From Persicitalea sp963803495 (GTDB lineage: Bacteria; Bacteroidota; Bacteroidia; Cytophagales; Spirosomataceae): a stretch of 64,000 bases of DNA. Positions within the stretch are counted from its first letter, which is position 1, and each line of letters begins with the position of its first letter. The notes beneath the pieces were generated by a model, which was given only the letters and a program-made list of their open reading frames with translations, made no database searches and had not been told where the DNA came from. The stretch spans positions 1,364,001-1,428,000 of the forward strand of contig CAWDMP010000002.1 in NCBI GenBank assembly GCA_963803495.1, in the 5' to 3' direction. The translations under genes and the position numbers were made by a program. Positions 1-7,551 of this stretch are shown here, piece after piece.

Positions 1-176
1 CGAAGGCCATAAAAGCCGAACTTACGGTTAAAAACAAAGCCGGACGCCTGAACCGCTCCGGTGTGGTGGGTACCGTTGCCGACATCCTGATAGCCAAGGC
101 CGCACCGGGTATTACCGAAGGTATTTTTCGTGGGGTGAATGCCTTGATGAACCGTATCACCGGGCCGCAAAAATGA
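1..176 (+). CDS. C-terminal end of an unknown element protein (partial)
   Basis: Reading the frame that starts at base 3 gives 57 residues ending at the TGA at 174-176. The tail is basic and amphipathic (ends NALMNRITGPQK). The stop overlaps the ATPase start as ATGA, so the two genes are translationally coupled. The start lies left of the window and I cannot assign a function. In this position a virion or membrane protein is plausible, but nothing in the visible part shows it. Confidence 0.6.
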   Translation, partial: KAIKAELTVKNKAGRLNRSGVVGTVADILIAKAAPGITEGIFRGVNALMNRITGPQK

Positions 177-793
177 ACGAAATGCAACCCATTAGGACAA
201 GCGAAATATTTTTACACGCCGGAAGGCGAAATACGGGGAAAACTTACATGAGCCTTCAAATGATGGACGAGTTTTTTCAGGATGGATCAGGGAAACGCGT
301 TTTGATATTCGACATCAATAATCAAAGCGAGTACGACCGGTTTCCCTGTATTTCGGTTGATAATCTCCCCTACTGGCGTAACATGGAAGTGGTGGCCGTA
401 CGGGAGCCTGACCGTATAGATGAATTTTTCGACTTTGTGCATTTTTACATTCGAAATACGCTCGTCGTGTTGGAAGATTCAACCTCGTATATGATGGGCA
501 ATTTTTCCAAATCTATTCAGCGTACGATCTTAAATAGCAGAAATGCAAACAACGACCTCTTTTTTAACGTGCACAGTTTGGGCGATCCTGGGCCGTTCTT
601 GTACAAACACGTCGACTGGTACATTTTGCGCGAAACAGGAGACACCTACCCATTGCCTAACAAAGTGAGGGCAAAGGCCGCGCTCGAAAGCGCAATGCTC
701 CAAATTAAAGAAGAGAACCGACGGCTTTACCCCGACATCGAAGGGGTGAAAACCCCCAAGCTTGCTTATCGAATACTAGATGCTACCTCATGA
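173..793 (+). CDS. P-loop ATPase, A32/FtsK-HerA-like (candidate genome-packaging ATPase)
   Basis: This 206-residue protein has a Walker A motif GRRNTGKT at about residues 17-24. A Walker B-like strand, LVVLEDS, follows at about 97-103. After it comes NSRNANNDLFFNVHS, which fits the conserved Arg and downstream strand of A32-like packaging ATPases. The length matches the roughly 200-residue ATPases of tailless membrane-containing phages, whereas tailed-phage terminases are much larger. Zot-like assembly ATPases of filamentous phages are the main alternative, but no transmembrane segment is seen here. The start overlaps the preceding stop, and the end overlaps the next gene by 4 bp. The P-loop assignment is firm; the packaging role is inferred from family and context. 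Confidence 0.72.
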   Translation: MNEMQPIRTSEIFLHAGRRNTGKTYMSLQMMDEFFQDGSGKRVLIFDINNQSEYDRFPCISVDNLPYWRNMEVVAVREPDRIDEFFDFVHFYIRNTLVVLEDSTSYMMGNFSKSIQRTILNSRNANNDLFFNVHSLGDPGPFLYKHVDWYILRETGDTYPLPNKVRAKAALESAMLQIKEENRRLYPDIEGVKTPKLAYRILDATS

Positions 794-1035
794 GCCTGAA
801 CAAATACGACCGCGCCTGGCAAGTGGCAAAAGTGTATGGCTACGAGCGGACGGAGAGCTTTTTAGCGTTCCTGAAAGCCCTCGCGACCGATAAGCAATGG
901 AAGGCGCTCAACCTGCAAACCCACCAAAAACGGTATTCGCCCAAACAAAAGCGCCTGATCATAGAAGTACTTGGGCATCCGCTCGATGAAGCCAGTTTAA
1001 AATCTAATCCAAATTCTGATGAATCCGAAAACTAA
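790..1035 (+). CDS. Small basic hypothetical protein of the element
   Basis: This 81-residue soluble protein overlaps the ATPase stop by 4 bp (ATGA) and overlaps the next gene by 17 bp, so it sits in a tight operon. The central part is basic (THQKRYSPKQKR) and the C-terminus is acidic and polar. No recognised domain. It could be a small DNA-binding or accessory packaging protein, but that is only suggested by its neighbours. Confidence 0.6.
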   Translation: MSLNKYDRAWQVAKVYGYERTESFLAFLKALATDKQWKALNLQTHQKRYSPKQKRLIIEVLGHPLDEASLKSNPNSDESEN

Positions 1036-1489
1036 ATTATTCCTCCTTCATGCGCTGGCTGCCTTCGTTGGTTGCATCGTGGCGCTGGTGCTGTTCCACC
1101 TGATAATGAAACAATTCGATAAGCCGCCCGCTGACGCTCCTAAGAAAAAGCCCGCGCCCGAACCCACAAAAAGCGATGGACGATCGGCCGCGCCGCCGCC
1201 GAAACGTGAGCCAGTTGGCCATACCGATGCGACCAGGCGTGAACCTGCTGCAACACGTGAGCCACCGGCCACTCACACTGATCAAGATGATACAGAAATT
1301 GATGAAGAAAGCCGGGAATGGCTTGCAAGAATGGAAAAGGGCGTACAGCCCGAACGCGAGGATGTAGTGAAACCCATGCCGCCGACCGTGAACGGCCAGG
1401 CTGTTACATGGATTCATAGCGGCGCATATCCGCATGAGGACATCAATATGATAGATGATGACGAAACTGATGATGAAAATGAAGAATAG
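1019..1489 (+). CDS. N-terminally anchored protein with proline-rich and acidic tail
   Basis: The 156-residue product begins with one membrane segment at about residues 7-30 (LFLLHALAAFVGCIVALVLF). It continues as a Pro/Lys/Arg-rich low-complexity region and ends in a very acidic tail (IDDDETDDENEE). The start at 1019 overlaps the previous gene. Antisense reading frames here are shadows of its GC-rich linker. A transcription terminator follows at 1513. The layout of anchor, flexible linker and charged tail would suit a virion membrane protein or a scaffold; no homologous family is recognised. Confidence 0.6.
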   Translation: MNPKTKLFLLHALAAFVGCIVALVLFHLIMKQFDKPPADAPKKKPAPEPTKSDGRSAAPPPKREPVGHTDATRREPAATREPPATHTDQDDTEIDEESREWLARMEKGVQPEREDVVKPMPPTVNGQAVTWIHSGAYPHEDINMIDDDETDDENEE

Positions 1490-1512
1490 GTAGAAGGTGT
1501 GGATAAGTGAAG

Positions 1513-1546
1513 AAACCCGTCTGGCATTTGCTGAGCGGGTTTTTTG
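1513..1546 (+). terminator. Rho-independent terminator after the first gene block
   Basis: AAACCCG (1513-1519) pairs with CGGGTTT (1536-1542) and is followed by a T run. It closes the ATPase operon and separates it from the membrane-protein genes that start at 1763. Confidence 0.7.
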
Positions 1547-1729
1547 TTGACGTTCTATTTGAATTCGTGATTTTCATTTTTGTCCAAAATCCATCAACTA
1601 ACCCCGTGCGTTACCGTCGATAAGCATTTAAGCGCACTTGATCGCAACAATACACGCCCAACGCCGCCTAGCATCTTCCGCAGTGTACGCGATGCCCCTA
1701 TCTTTCCAACCTTATTCAAAACGCGCCGT

Positions 1730-1751
1730 ACACAATGCTAACACAATGCTA
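1730..1751. repeat. Tandem 11-bp repeat before the second element operon
   Basis: ACACAATGCTA occurs twice head to tail directly upstream of the gene at 1763. The region between the terminator and this gene has no gene I can support, so it is the likely promoter/operator region of the second block. The repeat could be a regulator site; no further evidence. Confidence 0.4.
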
Positions 1752-1762
1752 ACCGCAACGCC

Positions 1763-2098
1763 TTGACTAACGCTGACCTGCTTACTCAATTTCAAACCAG
1801 CAACGCCGTGAGCGCCGAAACCAAAGGCGACATCGAGCGCGTACTGGGGTCGATCGGAAAAGTAGCGCTCGAGATCATCATCGAGCGCGCAAGAGGGCGC
1901 AAGGATGGAGCTGACCCAACCGTAGGCGACGTGCTCGCTGAATACGAACGAGCCCAAGCCGCCGCGAAACTGGCTGCTGAGCAAGAAGCGGCCAGGAAGA
2001 AAAAGGAACAGACTACGCTCATTATCGTGATCGTGTCGGCGGTGCTGCTCATCGGGGGGATCGCTTTGGCGCTCTATATGAAGAAACGGAAGAAATAA
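1763..2098 (+). CDS. Small tail-anchored element protein
   Basis: The 111-residue product uses a TTG start; an in-frame stop lies 22-24 bases upstream (1739-1741) and no ATG fits. The first part is a helical, charged domain. An Ala/Glu/Lys-rich probable coiled coil follows at about 65-88, then one C-terminal membrane segment (TLIIVIVSAVLLIGGIALAL) and a basic end KKRKK. This is the first of several tail-anchored proteins in the element. The next gene starts 2 bp after the stop. Confidence 0.6.
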   Translation: MTNADLLTQFQTSNAVSAETKGDIERVLGSIGKVALEIIIERARGRKDGADPTVGDVLAEYERAQAAAKLAAEQEAARKKKEQTTLIIVIVSAVLLIGGIALALYMKKRKK

Positions 2099-2099
2099 T

Positions 2100-2417
2100 A
2101 TGGCCGCATTGGACCCACTTACCGCAATTGCCAACACTGTCTCAAGCGGCCTAAACTTCGCAGGGGGAATCGTGCTGAACAGCCGGGAAAAAAACGCTGC
2201 CGCCTTCACGCTCGAAAGTCAGCGAATCGCCAACGATGCAGCCATTGCTCAGGGCGAACGCGATCGTCAGTTGCTCGTTCTGAAAAATCAGTTCAACAAT
2301 GAACAGGCGCGCATTGATGAAGAAGAACGCGCCGACCAGTTGAAAATAATTGCCATTGTAGGGCTGTTCGCTACCTTGATTATTGTGATAGTGATTGCCT
2401 TCAAAAGTCGAAACTGA
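2100..2417 (+). CDS. Small tail-anchored coiled-coil protein
   Basis: This 105-residue protein has a short hydrophobic N-terminal region and a long charged helix at about 30-80 (rich in Glu, Arg, Gln, Ala). It ends in a membrane segment at about 82-101 followed by KSRN. It lies 2 bp downstream of the previous gene with the same general plan, so the two may be related subunits. Function unknown. Confidence 0.6.
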   Translation: MAALDPLTAIANTVSSGLNFAGGIVLNSREKNAAAFTLESQRIANDAAIAQGERDRQLLVLKNQFNNEQARIDEEERADQLKIIAIVGLFATLIIVIVIAFKSRN

Positions 2418-2445
2418 TAACTACTTTCTTTTCAATGATAGCCCT

Positions 2446-2961
2446 ATGAAAACCCATTTTGAAAATAAATATGCCGACGGCGATGCGGTCGGCATTTATA
2501 AAGAAGGTGTGGCGGCCGCCGAGCGCATCGACATTCGCGAGACGCAGGAACTCATAGTGTTTGCGCGAAAATCGCCTACGGGTTGGCTGATTATGTCAAA
2601 AGAGTACGTCGTGGACGACCTGGCCGAAGCGCAACCCGAAATCACGCTGCTCAACGGCTTCACCAATGCCGAGGTGCTGCAACTGGCCACCGAGGCCGAA
2701 CTGATGGCCAAAGGGCTACGCGGAGGATGGGTGCCGCCCGCGTCGGGCCTGGCCGCCACGCACAGCCTACTGAACGAAATGCCCACGAATCTGTATTTCG
2801 GGCAATCTGGCGGTACTGATATTGCCTCGCTCAGCGCACTGGCGACACTGGCCGCCGTGCCTATCCTGGTGCAAAACCAGACCCAACGCCAACGCGCCCA
2901 AAGCGCAGGAAACAAAATCCTTGGCCTCGGGGATTGGTTCATGGGCGTCGTCGGACTCTGA
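2446..2961 (+). CDS. Hypothetical element protein
   Basis: I chose the ATG at 2446, which gives 171 residues. The longer in-frame opening from 2395 would overlap the membrane segment of the previous gene. The N-terminal half looks like a mixed alpha/beta domain. The C-terminal half is Ala/Leu-rich and moderately hydrophobic (IASLSALATLAAVPILV) and ends GDWFMGVVGL. No known family is recognised. Position within the membrane-protein block suggests a virion or assembly role. Confidence 0.6.
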   Translation: MKTHFENKYADGDAVGIYKEGVAAAERIDIRETQELIVFARKSPTGWLIMSKEYVVDDLAEAQPEITLLNGFTNAEVLQLATEAELMAKGLRGGWVPPASGLAATHSLLNEMPTNLYFGQSGGTDIASLSALATLAAVPILVQNQTQRQRAQSAGNKILGLGDWFMGVVGL

Positions 2962-3023
2962 CAAGCTTGTATTTAATCCTGTATCTTTCTTTTCTTTCTC
3001 TTCATCAATAAACTCTTATTATT

Positions 3024-3654
3024 ATGGCTCTTACGCTCAATGCTACCGATACGATCCACGCGGTCGGACGCCTCAAAGACGGCGATTTGTGGTTTGATTA
3101 CGGCTACGGTTCCGCTGGAAACGTACAAAATCGTAAATTTTACACGCGCTACTTTAACGGCTTGTTGGTTGTCGAAATCGAGGAGGGTAGCAACGGACGC
3201 ACGATCAAAACTCTAAGAGTACCTTGCCAACTTCACCGATTTGCCTTTCGTACAGCAGTCGCTACCTCTGTTCGCCAGTTCGGCGCAACTTGCTGGTAAG
3301 GGGATCAACCAAAACGGGCCGCTCAACCTGAGCCCTACTTCGAAAGAGATTCCTTTCGAGATCGTGGACGCAACAGGTAAAATCGCCGAAAAGTCCCTTC
3401 CAGCAGACGCCAACGCCGAAGTGAAAAAAGTGGGGGAAACGATCCAAACGCTTGCCAACAATATTGCGAGCGGCGGTAGTGCCGGTGGCGGTGGCGGTGT
3501 CTCTTCGCAGACGGGTAGTTCTTCCGGCTCGACCACGACCAGCAACACAAGTACCCGCAACATCATCGGCTGGGTACTTATGGCCGCGCTCGCAATTGGA
3601 GGCGTCGCCCTAATTGTGTATCTGGTCAAGATGGCCGGTAAAAAGAAGCGCTAG
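3024..3654 (+). CDS. Tail-anchored structural-type protein, split by a +1 frameshift
   Basis: The first 64 codons (MALTLNATDTIHAVGRLKDG...) continue sensibly only if one base near 3216 is skipped. The text then runs KTL-EYLANFTDLPFVQQS into the frame that ends at 3654. The joined product is about 209 residues: a beta-rich globular N-terminal part of about 130 residues, a Gly/Ser/Thr-rich linker, a membrane segment (IIGWVLMAALAIGGVALIVY) and a basic end KKKR. The same plan recurs in the next two genes. I see no convincing programmed slip site, so a sequencing insertion or recent mutation is more likely. Function is unrecognised; a virion membrane protein or spike anchor is plausible. Confidence 0.6.
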
Positions 3655-3679
3655 TCTCTCCGACTGCATCGACCTGAGT

Positions 3680-3723
3680 AAGCGAAGCCCGCCCGCAAAA
3701 GTGGGTGGGCTTCGCTTCTTTTT
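3680..3723 (+). terminator. Strong rho-independent terminator within the virion gene block
   Basis: AAGCGAAG-CCCGCCC pairs with GGGTGGG-CTTCGCTT to give a 15-bp stem, followed by CTTTTTAT. It separates the gene at 3024-3654 from the next run of genes. It may raise transcript of the upstream proteins relative to the downstream ones. Confidence 0.85.
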
Positions 3724-3743
3724 ATCACGCCAAATTATATGCG

Positions 3744-4310
3744 ATGACTACTCCCTATCCATCGGGTACCCGAATACATACCAAGCTGTCAAGTCCGACA
3801 ATCTTTTTCGGCGAACCTGGCAACCTGAAAAGCGTATTTGCCCTGAAAGCAAGAAGCAAAAAAGGTGATTACAGCCCATGGATTCCCAACGAGTATGCGG
3901 GATTTGTGACGGGAAAAACAATCACGGTCCAGGGTGAAATCTGGCAGGAAATCAAATTAGAGCTCGTGGTTTGGGTAAGCAAGTTGTTTACCAATTATCG
4001 CGAAGATCGTTTGGGTTGGTTCAAACTCTCCGATGACAAAGTGCAAAGTGAAGCTGAGTATAACGCTCTGGCAACCACTCCGCCCGCAAGTTCGCCCAAC
4101 GTGCCCAACTCGGGGGTAATTGGTGCCAATAGTGGTACGCCAATCATGAACCTAATGCCCAACACAGGGCTTGGTACCACCGTGACCGACTTGGCGCCAT
4201 CGAACAGTTCAAATACAATACTATACGTAATTATTGCCGTGGCGGTGTTGCTCGTCGGCGGTGTGCTCGTATACCTCTTTCGTTCACCTGCCAAATCCAA
4301 AAAACGATGA
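3744..4310 (+). CDS. Tail-anchored protein with low-complexity linker
   Basis: I chose the ATG at 3744; earlier in-frame codons lie in the terminator hairpin. The 188-residue product has a globular first half of about 115 residues. A Pro/Ser/Asn/Gly-rich linker follows, then one membrane segment (ILYVIIAVAVLLVGGVLVYL) and the basic end KSKKR. The plan matches the proteins before and after it, although the globular domains do not look alike. The stop overlaps the next start (ATGA). Unknown family; likely the same kind of envelope-anchored virion or infection protein. Confidence 0.62.
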   Translation: MTTPYPSGTRIHTKLSSPTIFFGEPGNLKSVFALKARSKKGDYSPWIPNEYAGFVTGKTITVQGEIWQEIKLELVVWVSKLFTNYREDRLGWFKLSDDKVQSEAEYNALATTPPASSPNVPNSGVIGANSGTPIMNLMPNTGLGTTVTDLAPSNSSNTILYVIIAVAVLLVGGVLVYLFRSPAKSKKR

Positions 4311-4891
4311 TCGATACTAACATCACCGCACCGCAAAGTAAAAGTGCATCCGGTACCTACGGTTTGTTTTTTCAGGAAGGCGAAATTATCCACGCCGCGC
4401 GGGGAGGCTCGTTCACCTTCTACAAACAGCCGGACGGCCGGGAAGCGTACTACTATTTCAACACGACCGACGCCAACGATTACGTCGGCCGTACCACGGG
4501 AAAGTTGTTGCAAGGAGCTGGAGGGTACTATCTCGAAGTTCAACGACCCAAACCGCTCGTCGGCTTCATTCCTGGTACCCTGCTGCCCGCTTTTGGGCTA
4601 GATACCGGCTACATCTTCGTTGGGGAGGATGTGAATTATTTCTACGATACGTTTTCCATTGAGGGCAAAGGCCGCACCGGTAATGGTACCGTGATCGGCA
4701 CGACGTCGACCAATACCGGTACTGATGGGACCGTCACCGTAACAAAAACGCGGGTTCCTGATGAAACACCCCCGCCTACGCTAACCACCGTACCACCCCA
4801 GCCCAAAGGCCCGATGTACGCGCTGATTGCCGTGCTGGTGCTGGCCGTCGTCGGGATCGCTTATCTATCATTCAAAAAGCCGACAAAATGA
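4307..4891 (+). CDS. Tail-anchored protein with beta-rich head
   Basis: The 194-residue product has a Tyr/Gly-rich beta head of about 125 residues with repeated aromatic strands (SFTFYKQPDG, YYYFNT). A Thr-rich linker with TPPPT-type stretches follows, then a membrane segment at about 170-188 and a KKPTK end. It overlaps both neighbours by 4 bp. It is the third consecutive head-linker-anchor protein. I cannot name the head fold; a small SH3-like or jelly-roll domain would be consistent with the strand pattern. Confidence 0.62.
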   Translation: MIDTNITAPQSKSASGTYGLFFQEGEIIHAARGGSFTFYKQPDGREAYYYFNTTDANDYVGRTTGKLLQGAGGYYLEVQRPKPLVGFIPGTLLPAFGLDTGYIFVGEDVNYFYDTFSIEGKGRTGNGTVIGTTSTNTGTDGTVTVTKTRVPDETPPPTLTTVPPQPKGPMYALIAVLVLAVVGIAYLSFKKPTK

Positions 4892-5331
4892 AAAAGATGC
4901 AATTCAAAGTACCCAGCTTCGTAAAGTCGAAACCGTTCAGCTATTTCATTATTGGGCTGATCGTGATTGGCATTCTGATTTATTTGGGGTACCGCGCTGG
5001 AAAACGGAAGTACGCCAGTTCGTCTGTCAACACGCCCTACCCCGATGGCGGCGCGACGCTACCCGCAGGCGGCCAGCCGATTCTCGAGGATTTGGTCAAG
5101 CAGACCTACGACGTACTCGACGGCTTCGATTTCAGCCAATCCAAGGAATTCGTATTTCAACGCTACGCAGTGCTGACTAATGACCAGGTTACTTATGTCT
5201 ACAAACGCTGGAATGATGTGTATCAGGCGAAGGAAAAAATGACGCTGACCCAACGTATCGAAGATGAAGCGTTTCTTACTACCGCGATGGAAACGACCGT
5301 TGCAAAGCTTCGCTCACTCAATTTATTCTAA
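4888..5331 (+). CDS. N-terminally anchored element protein
   Basis: This 147-residue protein has a basic start, then a membrane segment at about 18-35 (YFIIGLIVIGILIYLGY) and a short linker. A helical C-terminal domain of about 90 residues is rich in charged and aromatic residues. It overlaps the previous gene by 4 bp and is 5 bp before the next one. Its topology is opposite to that of the preceding tail-anchored proteins if inserted the usual way. Function unknown. Confidence 0.6.
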   Translation: MKKMQFKVPSFVKSKPFSYFIIGLIVIGILIYLGYRAGKRKYASSSVNTPYPDGGATLPAGGQPILEDLVKQTYDVLDGFDFSQSKEFVFQRYAVLTNDQVTYVYKRWNDVYQAKEKMTLTQRIEDEAFLTTAMETTVAKLRSLNLF

Positions 5332-5336
5332 AAACG

Positions 5337-5528
5337 ATGCTCGAAATAACCGCCAACAACGCAACCGCTACCGATACCGTCCTGGACGTATTAAGTGGCA
5401 GAACCGCGCCAAAATTCGACTTCAATTTTTCGGTCGAAAACGACACGATCATCAAAATGATTGGGGCCGGAATTGTGATCGCCCTGGTAGCGATAATCTT
5501 GAACGTAATTGTACAACGCCTGATCTAA
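5337..5528 (+). CDS. Small single-span membrane protein
   Basis: This 63-residue protein has a polar first half and one C-terminal membrane segment (IKMIGAGIVIALVAIILNVI) ending in VQRLI. It fits tightly between two coupled genes, 5 bp on each side, which supports it as real. It resembles a minor coat or virion membrane peptide in size; no family recognised. Confidence 0.55.
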   Translation: MLEITANNATATDTVLDVLSGRTAPKFDFNFSVENDTIIKMIGAGIVIALVAIILNVIVQRLI

Positions 5529-5533
5529 TACCG

Positions 5534-6229
5534 ATGCTTCAGCTAACCGTCGTACAGCTTGCCGCCATCTACCCGAACGCTACCCGCGCGCGGATAGAGC
5601 AGGCTCTGCCCGCGCTGAACGACACGCTACGGCGGTACAACATCGACACCGTGCGTCGTGTAGCTTGCTTCCTGGGGCAATTGGGCTTAGAGAGTGGCGA
5701 GCTTCGCTATACCTCCGAAATATGGGGACCGACCGCTCAGCAGCGACGGTATGAAGGCCGCGCCGACCTGGGCAACAACCGACCAGGTGATGGGTACCGG
5801 TTTCGAGGGCGTGGCTTAATCCAAACCACTGGCCGAGCCAACTACGAAGACGTAAGCCGCCGCTTGGGTTATGATTTCGTGACTAATCCCGACCAGCTCA
5901 GTAAATACCCCTGGGCCGCCCTTTCGGCAGGTAGTTTTTGGGATCGAAACAAGTTGAATTTCAACGCTGATTATCTGCAAGTCGAAGCCATTACCAGGAA
6001 AGTCAACGGCGGCTATACTCACCTTGACAGACGCATCGACTACACCAATGCCGCCCTCGATGTACTTGGGGAGCCCGCGATTGTCGAAAAAAAAAAGTGG
6101 GTACCCCTCGTTCTCTTGATCGTCGCGCTTAGCCTGGTCGCATCGTTAATTTACATCAACCGCAAACCTATTTCAACATGGATTCAAAAGACTATTCCGC
6201 TGGTTTCGCCGTCTTTATCGGCCTCCTGA
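5534..6229 (+). CDS. GH19-family lysozyme/chitinase with C-terminal membrane anchor
   Basis: I start at the ATG at 5534, which gives 231 residues; the longer open frame from 5264 overlaps two genes. GH19 signatures are clear: FLGQLGLESGELRYTSE at about 47-63 with the general-acid Glu, a second acidic stretch YEGRADLGN, and the substrate-groove motif YRFRGRGLIQTTGRANY. GH19 enzymes cut chitin or, in phages, peptidoglycan glycan strands. The unusual part is the last 50 residues, with a Lys-rich hinge and a membrane span (WVPLVLLIVALSLVASLIYI). Tail-anchored GH19 suggests a virion-membrane or inner-membrane lysis enzyme instead of a free endolysin. No signal peptide. A small gene overlaps its 3' end. 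Confidence 0.85.
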   Translation: MLQLTVVQLAAIYPNATRARIEQALPALNDTLRRYNIDTVRRVACFLGQLGLESGELRYTSEIWGPTAQQRRYEGRADLGNNRPGDGYRFRGRGLIQTTGRANYEDVSRRLGYDFVTNPDQLSKYPWAALSAGSFWDRNKLNFNADYLQVEAITRKVNGGYTHLDRRIDYTNAALDVLGEPAIVEKKKWVPLVLLIVALSLVASLIYINRKPISTWIQKTIPLVSPSLSAS

Positions 6230-6306
6230 GCCTGGTAGCATTTGGCATCACGATCTATGCCAATGTTCTAAGCATCAAGGTAAACCGCAAAGCCCTGGGG
6301 AAATGA
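6178..6306 (+). CDS. 42-residue single-span membrane peptide overlapping the GH19 gene
   Basis: An ATG at 6178 opens 42 codons (MDSKDYSAGFAVFIGLLS...) in a different frame from the GH19 3' end. The product is a short polar start, one membrane segment of about 22 residues and a basic tail (KVNRKALGK). Its TGA overlaps the ATG of the next gene (ATGA at 6303-6306), which argues that it is translated. Size and position within the lysis genes suggest a small holin, pinholin or antiholin; this is inference. Confidence 0.55.
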   Translation: MDSKDYSAGFAVFIGLLSLVAFGITIYANVLSIKVNRKALGK

Positions 6307-6617
6307 GAAACTCCCTAAAAATACTTGCGCTGTGTCTGGCGCTGATCGTTGGCCTGTGCTTCGTGTGGCAATGGTGGGAAAGCAAAAAAGGGCGAAAAGC
6401 GCGTGAGTGGCAGGAAACACGGGTAGAAATGTTAGCTGATACTCGAGACAGCCTGGAAAAATACGAAAGCCTCAAAAATAGAATTCATGAAAAAGCTGAA
6501 AAAGTCGATTCCATATATGAAAAGTACGCGTCGGAATACGATTCGATTAGTGCTGTTATTCGCGCTCGTGGCCCTGGCATCCCTAAGCCACGTGACAGTC
6601 TGGGGACAGGGTTTTAG
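6303..6617 (+). CDS. Anchored coiled-coil protein, possible inner-membrane spanin-like
   Basis: The 104-residue product has an N-terminal membrane anchor (LALCLALIVGLCFVW) followed by a mostly helical, charged periplasmic-type region of about 70 residues. That layout matches i-spanins (Rz type), which help disrupt the outer membrane at lysis. It overlaps the next gene by about 100 bp in another frame, an arrangement typical of Rz/Rz1 pairs. No sequence similarity to a named spanin is claimed. Confidence 0.5.
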   Translation: MRNSLKILALCLALIVGLCFVWQWWESKKGRKAREWQETRVEMLADTRDSLEKYESLKNRIHEKAEKVDSIYEKYASEYDSISAVIRARGPGIPKPRDSLGTGF

Positions 6618-6924
6618 TAAAGGTTTCGATGACAGAGAATGGAGAGCGCTGCAGGATACTGCAACGAAATTCGAGTACCTGAAGCGAAAATCCACTGCTT
6701 GTGATACGCTGGTTTCGGCACTGCGCAGTGAACTCACGGCAACCCAGATATCGTATAGGTATTTTCGAAAAGGCGTCACTGTCCAGGCTGAACTAGATAG
6801 CGTCGCTTCACGGCGAGAGTTGAAAGTGGAGAAAAAAGCCTCAGTCAAAAAAGGACGAAGGCAAGGGGCTGCGGTCGTTGTAGTACTAGAGGCTATTCTA
6901 GCCACCATCCTGATCATCTTGTAA
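6517..6924 (+). CDS. Exported protein overlapping the spanin-like gene
   Basis: I prefer the ATG at 6517 (135 residues, MKSTRRNTIRLVLLF...), which gives a clean signal-peptide-like start; an ATG at 6487 is also in frame. A charged helical middle is followed by a very hydrophobic C-terminus (AAVVVVLEAILATILIIL). It overlaps the previous gene out of frame. As the second member of an overlapping lysis pair it could play the outer-membrane spanin role. However, it has no lipobox Cys, and a C-terminal membrane segment is unusual for that class. Confidence 0.5.
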   Translation: MKSTRRNTIRLVLLFALVALASLSHVTVWGQGFSKGFDDREWRALQDTATKFEYLKRKSTACDTLVSALRSELTATQISYRYFRKGVTVQAELDSVASRRELKVEKKASVKKGRRQGAAVVVVLEAILATILIIL

Positions 6925-6934
6925 AATCCCCAAT

Positions 6935-7408
6935 ATGCCAAACCGATTCAAGGAACCCGTATCGCAATTGTTTGAATATCTAACCACGACGCAGGTATTG
7001 GCCGTTTCTGTGTCTTTCGGAATAGTAGCCGACCTGATAAATAAATACGTGTTCTCAGATTGGGAATTTGCTGTTTTCCTCATTGTCGCAATGCTGATAG
7101 ATACCGTGGTCGGACTGGTGAAAGCCTGGAACGAACACAATATCAGTAGCATGGGTTATGCGCGATTCTTTACGAAAATCATCATTTATTTTAGCGTGCT
7201 GGTGATTTCGCACGTTCTTACCAATTTCCTTATCCACGGAAAAGCGAACGGGCTTTTTACTTGGGTCGAAGATGTGTTTTACGTGGCGCTGATTCTCCGA
7301 GAGGGGTTGTCAATCCTGCGAAATATTGCAAGCATATACCCCGGCCTGATTCCTAGATCGGTGCTGAAACGATTCGAAGATTTTGACGAAACCGGTAACC
7401 TGGAATGA
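6935..7408 (+). CDS. Phage holin family protein
   Basis: The 157-residue protein has about four membrane segments, at roughly residues 18-38, 45-65, 80-100 and 110-125. It includes the acidic MLIDTVVGLVKAW stretch typical of toxin-secretion/phage-lysis holins (holin_4 class) common in Bacteroidota prophages. Holins form membrane lesions that release or activate endolysins. It sits between the spanin-like pair and the transglycosylase, completing a lysis cassette. The stop overlaps the next start. Confidence 0.75.
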   Translation: MPNRFKEPVSQLFEYLTTTQVLAVSVSFGIVADLINKYVFSDWEFAVFLIVAMLIDTVVGLVKAWNEHNISSMGYARFFTKIIIYFSVLVISHVLTNFLIHGKANGLFTWVEDVFYVALILREGLSILRNIASIYPGLIPRSVLKRFEDFDETGNLE

Positions 7409-7542
7409 ACAAAACTATCATCCGCATCCTTTGGATAGTCGTTTTTGCGGTACTGGCCTACCTCGGTTGGAATCTGTGGTACTACTACCCGCTCCGCGAA
7501 AAAAAAGCCCGAACCTTTGAAGTAGTGAAGCAACAATTTTAG
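7405..7542 (+). CDS. 45-residue single-span membrane peptide
   Basis: An ATG overlapping the holin stop (ATGA at 7405-7408) opens 45 codons. The product has one membrane segment (RILWIVVFAVLAYLGWNLW) followed by a polar, basic tail ending FEVVKQQF. Coupling to the holin gene and the 9-bp gap to the transglycosylase gene support it as real. It may modulate the holin; function unknown. Confidence 0.55.
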   Translation: MNKTIIRILWIVVFAVLAYLGWNLWYYYPLREKKARTFEVVKQQF

Positions 7543-7551
7543 ACCCGAAAA

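Noticed and set aside
173..793. Filamentous-phage Zot-like assembly protein
   Set aside because: No transmembrane segment follows the ATPase domain, and the surrounding lysis and integrase genes do not fit a non-lytic filamentous phage; kept only as an alternative.
1712..2209. 165-codon antisense frame over the small tail-anchored genes
   Set aside because: Opposite-strand shadow of two coupled sense genes with membrane segments; the product has no domain and no upstream signals.
3205..3225. Programmed ribosomal frameshift in the virion protein
   Set aside because: No CTT-TGA-type or heptanucleotide slip site with a downstream structure is clear; similar one-base breaks occur in housekeeping genes of the same window.
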